Shown here: positions 26,324-33,262 of the stretch, one piece after another | How the letters are laid out: every line of letters starts with the position of its first letter | Position numbering within the stretch: position 1 is the stretch's first letter | DNA from: Syntrophaceae bacterium | GTDB lineage: Bacteria; Desulfobacterota; Syntrophia; Syntrophales; UBA5619 | Assembly: GCA_003141195.1 (NCBI GenBank) | Contig: PLLC01000104.1 | Span: 1 to 50,566 of the forward strand | Reading direction: 5' to 3' | Length of the DNA: 50,566 bases | Notes under the pieces: model-generated | Databases searched by the model: none | What the model was told of the DNA's origin: nothing | What the model saw: only the letters and a program-made list of their open reading frames with translations | Program-made: the position numbers and the translations under genes

Positions 26324-26389
26324 GATGTACCAACGCTGTACGTTCCTGTCAAATTTATTATTCAAATGATGTCTATAGGATGAAGCTAT
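26324..26389 (-). promoter_or_regulatory. Candidate promoter of the methyltransferase operon
   Basis: On the minus strand TTGACA (26352-26347), 17-bp spacer, TACATC (26329-26324). A 15-nt dyad ATAGCTTCATCCTAT (26389-26375) lies 22 bases upstream of the -35, the same spacing as in the three shared promoters, although the box matches them only weakly. The transcript would pass through the mtmB remnant before reaching mtmB at 25997. The surrounding 26390-26507 also holds a 12-bp palindrome GGAGAATTCTCC and no gene. Confidence 0.4.
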
Positions 26390-26507
26390 AGGAACCCGCC
26401 GCGGAGAATTCTCCGGGGGAGGTTGGCGTAACCGGGATCGCGGAGGGATGAAGCGCAACGCCGAATGCGTGTTTTGCAAGGTCTTCCAGAAGTATGGAAC
26501 ACGACGG

Positions 26508-27899
26508 TCAGTAATTCGAGCCCCGCTCCACCTCGCCGATCGCCTCCTCGATCACATCGAGGGCCCCATCCATCTCCTCCTGCGTGATCACGAGGGCCGG
26601 CCGGAGGGTGATCATGTTGCCGTCGATCGTCTTGAAGGCCACACCCTTTTCCATGCACTTGAACAGGATCATCTCCGCCTCCCGGGTCGCCTTCTCCTTG
26701 GTTTTCCGGTCCCGGACGAGGTCGATGCCGATGTGGAGTCCGATCCCCATGACGCAGCCGATGAGGGGATGCCGGTCCGCCATCCCGTGCAGGCGTTCCA
26801 GCGCATGGACGCCCAGGCGCGCCGCATGGTCGCAGAGGTTCCCCTTCTCGATCACCTCAATCGCGGCCAGACCGGCCGCCGCCGCCAAGGCATTCTTTTC
26901 GTGGGTGTAATGGCCAATGGAGCGGTCTCCGCAGGTGTTGTACTCCTCCCGGGTCACAATCCCCGCCAGCGGGACAATCCCGCCGCCGAGCGATTTGCCA
27001 AGGACCAGGATGTCCGGCGTCAGATAATGTTCGCTCGCGAACATCTTTCCCGTCCGCCCGAAGCCTTCAATAATCTCATCGAAGATCAGCAGCGCTCCGT
27101 ACTGGCGGCACAAATCCCGGACCCCTTCCCAGTACCTTTTACTGGGGATGACGGGGTTCGCGGAGACCGGCTCCCCGATCACCGCCGCCATTTCCGGCTC
27201 GCGCCGCAGGACCAGTTCGATCTGCCGGAGACATTCGGCATCGACGTCGTCCGGGTTCGTGAACCCCCAGGGATTGCGGTAATAATTGGGGAATTCCACA
27301 TGATACGCCCCGGGAACGAGCGGGCCGATGCCGCCGTGAAAGTGCTCCTCGCCCCCCACGCCCGCTGCCCCGAAACCGGCCCCGTGGAAGGAATCCCAAA
27401 ACGAGATCGTCTTGAAACGGCCGGTCACCAGTTTCGCCAGCTTCAGGGCCATCTCGATCGCGTCCGTCCCCCCCGGGCAGAAGAGGGTTCGACAGAGGTC
27501 GCCGGGGGTGATCTCCGCCAGTTTCTTTGCCAGTCGGACGGCCGGGATGTTCGTATAGCGGCGGGGGCAGAAGGTGAGCGATTCGTCTAACTGTCTCCGG
27601 ACCGCCTGGACCACTTCGGGATGGTTGAAGCCGGTGTTGTGCACCCCATTGCCGTGCATGTCGATGTACTTCCGGCCCGCCAGGTCTTCGATATAGATGC
27701 CCTGTGCATGGGCGATCACATTGAGGACGGGGGTGGAGAGGCTTTGATGGAGAAAATACCTCGCATCCTCCTCGAACCAGCCCCGCGCCTTGCCGGACAG
27801 GTTCCGCTCCCAGTACCTCTGTCGCTCCGGCGTGGTGTTGACATCCCCCTGTTCCGTTTCTGTCTGTCCGCCCTGCCTTCCGAACCCCTGTTTTGCCAT
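26508..27899 (-). CDS. Class III PLP enzyme (aminotransferase or ammonia-lyase), copy 1
   Basis: 463 residues. Fold-type I class III aminotransferase family: YIDMHGNGVHNTGFNHPEV, CPGGTDAIEMALKLAK, SFWDSFHGAGFG, LIFDEIIEGFGRTGKMF, and the PLP Lys302 in LGKSLGGG. The GHYTHEKNALA block is unlike ordinary class III transaminases (which have a TFGGNP-type block) and resembles PbfA-type (R)-1-hydroxy-2-aminoethylphosphonate ammonia-lyases and relatives. ATG 27899 follows GAGAGGGGGG; a start 25 codons earlier is possible. Divergent from a paralogue at 28137. Confidence 0.85.
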   Translation of the reverse strand: MAKQGFGRQGGQTETEQGDVNTTPERQRYWERNLSGKARGWFEEDARYFLHQSLSTPVLNVIAHAQGIYIEDLAGRKYIDMHGNGVHNTGFNHPEVVQAVRRQLDESLTFCPRRYTNIPAVRLAKKLAEITPGDLCRTLFCPGGTDAIEMALKLAKLVTGRFKTISFWDSFHGAGFGAAGVGGEEHFHGGIGPLVPGAYHVEFPNYYRNPWGFTNPDDVDAECLRQIELVLRREPEMAAVIGEPVSANPVIPSKRYWEGVRDLCRQYGALLIFDEIIEGFGRTGKMFASEHYLTPDILVLGKSLGGGIVPLAGIVTREEYNTCGDRSIGHYTHEKNALAAAAGLAAIEVIEKGNLCDHAARLGVHALERLHGMADRHPLIGCVMGIGLHIGIDLVRDRKTKEKATREAEMILFKCMEKGVAFKTIDGNMITLRPALVITQEEMDGALDVIEEAIGEVERGSNY

Positions 27900-28136
27900 G
27901 CTGACCCCCCTCTCGATTCCTCCAGCCGCACCCCGAAAAAGGCGGTTCAAACCCAGACCGGTTGCCTTACCCATACCACTTTTTACTGAATTTTCTTATG
28001 GATTATCCCTGTGGAAGAGGTCCGGATCAAGGGAAAAAAAGTGATTGAACCCATGACAAAAGAAGATTTGACTTCACCGGGGTGGGGATGTTACGGAAAA
28101 CAGGTAGAATTTCATTCCGGAGGGAGGACAGAAGGC
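27900..28136. promoter_or_regulatory. Divergent intergenic region between two PLP enzyme genes
   Basis: 237 bp that must drive both genes. It contains GGATAATCCATAAG (minus strand, 28008-27995), sharing the half-site GGATAATC with the LysR-type boxes at 20351 and 32314, but the second half is not conserved. No good -35/-10 pair was found. Confidence 0.35.
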
Positions 28137-29495
28137 ATGGGAAAACTTCACCGATCGGAAGGCGATATCAATATTTCCCCGCGCCGGCAGAAGTGGCAGG
28201 AGGAAAACCTGGATGAAGAGACGCGGGCGCTCCTCGCGGAGGACGAAAAATACTTCCTCAAACAGTCCCTTTCCACCCCCTGCCTGAACGCCATGCGCGC
28301 CTGCGACGGGATCTGGATCGAAGACCTCCAGGGCAGGCGGTACATGGATTTCCACGGGAACAACGTCCATCAGGTCGGCTTCGCCAACCCAGCGGTCATC
28401 ACCGCAATCAAGGAACAGTTGGACCGGCTCCCCTTCTGCACCCGGCGCTATACGAACCGGGTCGCCGTCGATCTCGCAAAAAAGCTCACCGAGGTCGCCC
28501 CGGGGGACTTGAACCGTGTCCTCTTCTGTCCCGGCGGGGCCGAGGCGATCGGCATGGCCCTGAAGCTCGCCCGAATCGCGACCGGTCGCCACAAGACGAT
28601 CTCCATGTGGGATTCGTTTCACGGGGCCTCCCTGGACGCGATCTCGATCGGCGGCGAGGCGATCTTCCGGCAGGACATGGGCCCGCTGCTGCCCGGAACG
28701 GAACATGTGCCGCCACCCGACGAATACCGCTGCATCTACGAATGCCGCGGCCGCGGGGGCTGCGACATGATGTGCGCCCGTTACGTGGAATACGTTCTGG
28801 AGAAGGAAGGGGATATCGCCGCGGTGATCGCCGAACCGATCCGGAGCACCCCCTACATCCCGAAGCCCGAATACTGGCAGATCATCCGGAAGGCCTGTGA
28901 CCGTCACGGGGCGCTCCTCATCTTCGACGAGATCCCCCACGCTCTCGGCCGGACGGGCCGGATGTTCACCTGTGAGAATTTTGACGTGGTCCCCGACATG
29001 CTGGTCATCGGCAAGGGGCTGGGCGGCGGCGTCCTGCCCCTTGCGGCCCTGATCGCCCGGGAGGGCCTCGACGTCGCGGGTAACCGCGCCCTGGGCCACT
29101 ACACCCACGAAAAGAGCCCCGTCGCCTGCGCCGCGGCGCTGGCCACAATCCGTTTCATCGAGGAAAACCGCCTGGCGGAACATGCCCGGGAACTCGGGCA
29201 GCACGCCCTCGGGCGGATGGCGGGGATGATGGAACGTCATCCGCTGATCGGCGACGTCCGCGGCCTGGGGCTCTTTTTAGGGATTGAACTGGTCAAGGAT
29301 CGGACGACCGGCGAGCGGGCGACGGAGGAAGCGGAGGCGGTGATGTACGCCGCCCTCAGCCGAGGGCTCAGTTTCAAGCTCACGATGGGGAATATCCTCA
29401 CGCTGACGCCGGCCCTGACGATCACCCGGGAGGAGATGGACCAGGCGCTGGACATCATCGAGGCGTGTTTGACGAAGGTCGAACAGGGCGCCTGA
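28137..29495 (+). CDS. Class III PLP enzyme (PbfA-like), copy 2
   Basis: 452 residues. YMDFHGNNVHQVGFANPAV, LPFCTRRYTNRVAVDLAKK, LFCPGGAEAIGMALKLAR, SMWDSFHGASLDAISIGGEA, PLLPGTEHVPPPDEYRC, LIFDEIPHALGRTGRMF, PLP Lys293 in IGKGLGGG, and GHYTHEKSPVACAAAL. To my recollection these blocks are those of the PbfA family, which eliminates ammonia from hydroxy-aminoethylphosphonate, but relatives in other settings are uncharacterised. No phosphonatase gene is present. An insertion with four Cys (CIYECRGRGGCDMMC) near residue 200 is absent from copy 1. ATG 28137 follows GGAGGGAGGACAGAAGG. Confidence 0.85.
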   Translation: MGKLHRSEGDINISPRRQKWQEENLDEETRALLAEDEKYFLKQSLSTPCLNAMRACDGIWIEDLQGRRYMDFHGNNVHQVGFANPAVITAIKEQLDRLPFCTRRYTNRVAVDLAKKLTEVAPGDLNRVLFCPGGAEAIGMALKLARIATGRHKTISMWDSFHGASLDAISIGGEAIFRQDMGPLLPGTEHVPPPDEYRCIYECRGRGGCDMMCARYVEYVLEKEGDIAAVIAEPIRSTPYIPKPEYWQIIRKACDRHGALLIFDEIPHALGRTGRMFTCENFDVVPDMLVIGKGLGGGVLPLAALIAREGLDVAGNRALGHYTHEKSPVACAAALATIRFIEENRLAEHARELGQHALGRMAGMMERHPLIGDVRGLGLFLGIELVKDRTTGERATEEAEAVMYAALSRGLSFKLTMGNILTLTPALTITREEMDQALDIIEACLTKVEQGA

Positions 29496-29620
29496 CAGGC
29501 TGTTGAAAAACGCCCATCTGCTCAAGTTTCCCTCATCCTTCGCCGTTCAACGTACCCGTCAGTACGCCTCACGGCTCAGGATTTCGGGGGCCTTGCATCT
29601 GGGCATTTTTGAACAGCCTG
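29496..29620. repeat. MITE-like palindromic element (copy B)
   Basis: 125 bp with 21-bp imperfect terminal inverted repeats (29496-29516 and 29600-29620, two mismatches; CAGGCTGTTGAAAAACGCCC on the left). It starts right after the stop codon of the PLP enzyme gene. Internal sequence around GTACGCCTCA corresponds to the interior of copy A on the opposite strand, though the ends have diverged. Confidence 0.7.
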
Positions 29621-29646
29621 CTGATGCCGTCCGTCAATATCCCGGA

Positions 29647-29682
29647 TAAAAAACAGGCGCATGCCGCGGCACGCGCCTGTTT
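29647..29682 (-). terminator. Terminator after the biotinyl carrier gene
   Basis: A perfect 10-bp stem (29651-29660 with 29673-29682, GCGCCTGTTT on the plus strand) with a 12-base loop. On the minus strand it continues into TTTTTTT. The plus strand also has TTTCGTTTT, so it may act both ways. Confidence 0.75.
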
Positions 29683-29721
29683 CGTTTTCGTTCATCCGGA
29701 AAATGTCCTGGAACGGAGTGG

Positions 29722-29937
29722 CTACCCGATGATGATCATCACCTGTTCCGTCTCGACACTGTCGTTGGCCTTGACCTTGATCTCCTTTACGGTCCCGCCG
29801 GCGGGGGCGTAAATCGGATTTTCCATCTTCATGGCCTCGAGCATGACGACCTCATCGTCTTCCTTCACCTGATCGCCGATCTTGACCAGAACTTCCAGGA
29901 TCTTCCCCGGCATCGGGGCTTTCACCTCTACACTCAT
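29722..29937 (-). CDS. Stand-alone biotinyl (or lipoyl) carrier protein
   Basis: 71 residues covering just the swinging-arm domain: VKAPMPGKILEVLVKIGDQV, then VVMLEAMKMENPIYAPAGG with the modified Lys in EAMKMEN, the biotin-type motif. Such small carriers serve acyl-CoA carboxylases or decarboxylases, but no carboxylase subunit is in the window. ATG 29937 has GGAGGT upstream. Monocistronic between its own promoter candidate and terminator. Confidence 0.9.
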   Translation of the reverse strand: MSVEVKAPMPGKILEVLVKIGDQVKEDDEVVMLEAMKMENPIYAPAGGTVKEIKVKANDSVETEQVMIIIG

Positions 29938-30087
29938 TCCCTTTACCTCCGTAGTATGATGAACTTTTTTAACTTCCTTGCAGCTTCCGTCCCGCTGCAA
30001 GCCGCTCTTCCTCTACAATCGATCACCGGGATGAAGTTTCCCCCGCGGACGATGAGTCTGGTCCTGAAACGGCATAAGAAGGCTCCC

Positions 30088-30114
30088 TTTATACTTCCCC
30101 GTCCAGCCTGTCAA
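30088..30114 (-). promoter_or_regulatory. Candidate promoter of the biotinyl carrier gene
   Basis: TTGACA (30114-30109) and TATAAA (30093-30088) on the minus strand with a 15-bp spacer, which is short. About 150 bases upstream of the start codon. Confidence 0.4.
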
Positions 30115-30154
30115 GACGAAATTGCAGGGACCATCCATACCCGTTTCGCCCGCA

Positions 30155-30425
30155 CTATTCGGTCGCCCGGATCAGGCGGTAGACATAGTCCAGAGCGGCC
30201 GTAATTTTATCGTTTTACTCCTTGTCTCCCGGCTTCATCCTCCACTCCGGGGAGAGTTCCGCCAACGCCTTCTCGATCTGCCAGCGGTGTTCAAATGTTT
30301 ATCCCCACAGCTTCTGTAACGCCCTCTTCTGTTCATCCTTGAGGGTGGATCCATTGGCCCGGTTGACCGACTGGCTCGTCACCATCGTCCGGTCGATCTC
30401 CGTTCCCACCCCATTGGAAAGATCC
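30155..30425 (-). pseudogene. Decayed gene of unknown function
   Basis: One minus-strand frame stays coding-like across two in-frame stops: GSTLKDEQKRALQKLWG, TAA, TFEHRWQIEKALAELSPEWR plus MKPGDKE, TAA, NDKITAALDYVYRLIRATE, TAG. The amphipathic, charged segments look like a real protein end, but I do not recognise the family. It is divergent from the gene starting at 30431. Confidence 0.45.
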
Positions 30426-30430
30426 GCAAA

Positions 30431-31951
30431 ATGTATTATTGTCGTACAAAAAAGGACGGAAAGACCGTGGAAACAGCCCCCCGGATGGACGCCGCTGTCA
30501 CCATCCACGACGATTATCAGATCGAATTGAAGCTCAACTACCCCCTGCCGAGGGGATCCACAAAGACCTTCTACGAGGTCGGGCTTTTCGTTTTTGCCCC
30601 CCTGAGCCTGGGCATCAATCCCGCGACCTATTCCAAGCAGCAATTCTACACAGATCTGCAGACCTACATTCGCATCAAGACGCCGTCGATTCCCCTGAAC
30701 CGCCTCGCCGACGGGGAGACGAGCCCCATAGGAAGGCTCCGCGCCGTGATTGAGGCGATGGTGCGTCAGCCCTCGAAGGAGCCTCCAGAGAATTATGAAA
30801 GCCAGATCAAGCTGTTCTGCTGCATCCTGAAGAGCGCCGTCCGCGATTTCGTGGCCTATGTCTCTGAAACGGCCATCACAGATGATCGGGAGCGCCTGGT
30901 GGACAACTACCTCCGGGATATCCGGCGAATCGCCGCAGAATACCGGGATCTTCGGAACATGATCCAGGTCCCTGGATTGGCTAAGCGCACGGCTAACATT
31001 TATCTTTTCGGCGACGAATACATCAGCCTCCTGATCGAGGATTACACATACCATCTGGTCGAGGAGCTGCTGGGCCGCGGGGCGGGGCTGTCCCAGGAAA
31101 AACAGAAAGAGCTCCTGGCGATGATCGATGACGAGGTCTAGTACCGCGGCAAGCGGGGCTACCTCTCAATCCCCGACGAGAAGAAGGACAACGAAACACT
31201 CGTCTTTCGTCGGAGCGTCCTGAAAAAGTACATGGCCACGGTGCTGTTTCTGGACTCCGAGGTCAAAAAAGGCGGCTTCATCATGGAACAGACCCTCTTC
31301 GGGATGGCCGCGGGCCTGGCGATGCTCTTCGCCACAACGGTGGCCTTCGTTTCGCAGTCGATCTACGGCAACCTCACCCTTCCTTTTTTCGTCGCCCTGG
31401 TCGTCAGCTACATCTTCAAGGACCGGATCAAGGATCTCCTGCGGTTCTATCTCTCCCGGAATATGACGCGGTCCATCTTCGACTATAAAACACAGCTTTA
31501 CAATGTCACCCGCCATATTGTCGGCGTTTGCCGGGAGAGCTTCGAATTCATCCGGAGGCAGAAGCTCGCCCCGGAGATCCGGGAGATCCGCAACAGCGAT
31601 CACATCACCGAGATCGAAAACGGCTGGGTCGGCGAGCAGACCTTTCTCTATCGAAAGCGGATCAGGTTCCACCCCGACTGGAAGGGAAGTATCTTCTCGG
31701 AGTACGAAATCGACGGCGTCAATGACATCATGCGCTTTAACATCCAGGATTTCCTCCGCAAGATGGACGACCCAAACAAGGAGCTCTTCGTCATGAACGA
31801 CGAGGGCTACCACCGCGTCACGGGGGCGAGGGTCTATCACCTCAACCTGATCATCAAACTGATCTGCGACAAACACCAGTCCTACACACGATATCGGGTG
31901 ATTTTGAACCGAAAAGGGATCAAACGGATCGAAAAGGTGCGGACGATCTGA
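30431..31951 (+). pseudogene. Unknown membrane protein interrupted by an in-frame TAG
   Basis: A single frame runs from ATG 30431 to TGA 31949-31951 with one TAG at 31139-31141. The residues around it (LLAMIDDEV, stop, YRGKRGYLSIPDEKKDNETL) read smoothly, so this was one protein of about 506 residues. The first 236 are soluble and rich in charged helix. After the stop come two membrane segments (LFGMAAGLAMLFATTVAFV and LTLPFFVALVVSYIF), then a soluble domain rich in basic residues. No family recognised. TAG also ends ordinary genes here (for example ald), so a nonsense mutation is the simplest reading. If the stop is real, the products are 30431-31141 and a possible restart at 31232. Confidence 0.7.
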
Positions 31952-31955
31952 CAGG

Positions 31956-32087
31956 ATGAATGACAAAGGCATCGAGATAAACCCGAAATTTGTTCCATGG
32001 GGTTACGTCAATTCTGTCGTCTCGCTAGAATCGGCAGCAGGTGAGCCCATCCGTTACTTTGTTTCGATCCGTAATCCTCAGTTTTGA
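31956..32087 (+). CDS. Possible 43-residue ORF
   Basis: Starts four bases after the preceding stop and encodes a peptide with protein-like composition (PKFVPWGYVNSVV, then EPIRYFVSIRNPQF). There is no clear Shine-Dalgarno. It could be a real small protein coupled to the gene before it or the end of a lost gene. Confidence 0.3.
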   Translation: MNDKGIEINPKFVPWGYVNSVVSLESAAGEPIRYFVSIRNPQF

Positions 32088-32254
32088 TGAATGACTACTG
32101 CTGAGCAGTAGGTAGGTGAACGAGAGAGAAGTATGCAAAAACCGGATGAACCTCTTTTTCGATCCCCATCTTTCTCTTCAGTATGCTCTCTACCATTTTC
32201 CGTTCCCCTTTCGACCTTGATCTGGTGGTTCCGTTATTTGCATCAACACAAGTC
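32088..32254. other. Upstream region of the lysR gene, with a 17-nt palindrome
   Basis: Contains CTACTGCTGAGCAGTAG (32095-32111), a perfect inverted repeat around a central G, and otherwise nothing recognisable. The palindrome could be an operator or part of a transcription stop for the preceding gene; no T-run follows. Confidence 0.35.
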
Positions 32255-32328
32255 TTGACAAACGTTTAAAGATCGGCTTAGATTCGGACAAGCTAATTAA
32301 TTTCACCCCATGGATAATCAAAGGTTAT
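32255..32328 (+). promoter_or_regulatory. Promoter and putative autoregulatory box of the LysR gene
   Basis: TTGACA (32255-32260), 17-bp spacer, TTAGAT (32278-32283). Downstream, ATAATCAAAGGTTAT (32314-32328) overlaps both the Shine-Dalgarno (AAAGG) and the ATG (32327). It differs by one base from the box of the ABC transporter promoter, so a regulator bound here could block its own transcription or translation start region. Confidence 0.65.
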
Positions 32329-33232
32329 GAATCTAAATCAACTGAAGGTTTTCTACCTTACGGCAAAGCACGGCAGCCTGAGCGCCGCCGCGGAGTCCCT
32401 CTACATCACCCAGCCCGCCGTCACAAAAGGCATCCAGCGTCTCCAGGAGCACTACGAGATCAAGCTCTTCAACCGCTTCGGGAAGAAGATGGCCCTGACG
32501 GACGCGGGGGAGGTCCTCTACGGGATCGCCGAATCGATCTTCGAGATGGAGAACCAGGCGGAGGAGAGCCTCCGGGATTTCCAGCAGCGGAAGCGGGGTT
32601 TCATCCGGATCCTCTCGAGCGAGAGTTTTGGCGCCTACTATCTCCCCTTCATCCTCGACCGTTTCAGCCGGGTGAATCCCAAGGTCCGGGTGTCGATGGA
32701 AATCCTGCCGACGGAACTGATCGTGGAAAAGACCGCGACGCTCGCCAACGACATCGGCTTCATCTCCTATTCCGTCCCCCACAAGAAACTCGTCGCGCGG
32801 GAAATCCTGGAGGACAGCTACCAGATCATCGTCCCCCCGGGACACCCCTTCGCGGCGAAATCGTTCATTGAGCCGGAGGATCTTGCAGGACACTCCCTCA
32901 TCGTCCATGAAAAAGGATCGGCGCCCCGCCGAAGCACCGAGGAGTACATCCGGAGACACAACATCAGCGTCTCCATCCCCCTGGAATTGTCCAACAACGA
33001 GGCTGTCAAGACCGCCGTGGAGGAGGGACTGGGCGTCGCCGTCATCACGCGGCGGGTCGTCAGCAAGGAAATCGGAATGGGAAGCCTCAAGGCGATTCCC
33101 CTCTCCGATCCGGCCATGACGCGGAAATTCTACCTGATCCACCATAAGGACAAATACATCTCCCGGTCCCTCCAGAGCCTGATCGACATGGTCGATCAGT
33201 GGGTCGAGGAATACCGCCTTGGGCTCCATTGA
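32327..33232 (+). CDS. LysR-family transcriptional regulator
   Basis: 301 residues. N-terminal winged helix-turn-helix: MNLNQLKVFYLTAKHGSLSA, then AESLYITQPAVTKGIQRLQE and LFNRFGKKMALTDAGE. The remaining 210 residues form the type 2 periplasmic-binding-like effector domain (FIRILSSESFGAYYLPFIL and following). It is the only regulator in the catabolic region and its start overlaps a copy of the shared box, so it is the best candidate to control ald, the importer and the citrate-synthase-like operon. The effector is unknown. Confidence 0.93.
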   Translation: MNLNQLKVFYLTAKHGSLSAAAESLYITQPAVTKGIQRLQEHYEIKLFNRFGKKMALTDAGEVLYGIAESIFEMENQAEESLRDFQQRKRGFIRILSSESFGAYYLPFILDRFSRVNPKVRVSMEILPTELIVEKTATLANDIGFISYSVPHKKLVAREILEDSYQIIVPPGHPFAAKSFIEPEDLAGHSLIVHEKGSAPRRSTEEYIRRHNISVSIPLELSNNEAVKTAVEEGLGVAVITRRVVSKEIGMGSLKAIPLSDPAMTRKFYLIHHKDKYISRSLQSLIDMVDQWVEEYRLGLH

Positions 33233-33262
33233 CAGATCTTATTCCCCTTCGAGGTCTTCACC

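Noticed and set aside
26386-26507. Short minus-strand frames between mtmB remnant and the PLP enzyme gene
   Set aside because: Arg/Pro-rich products over palindromic, repeat-like DNA; no start signal.
31139-31141. Amber codon as a pyrrolysine site
   Set aside because: TAG ends ordinary genes in this window (ald, mtgA), the methyltransferase itself has no Pyl, and no pyl genes are seen; nonsense mutation is simpler. Kept only as a point to check.
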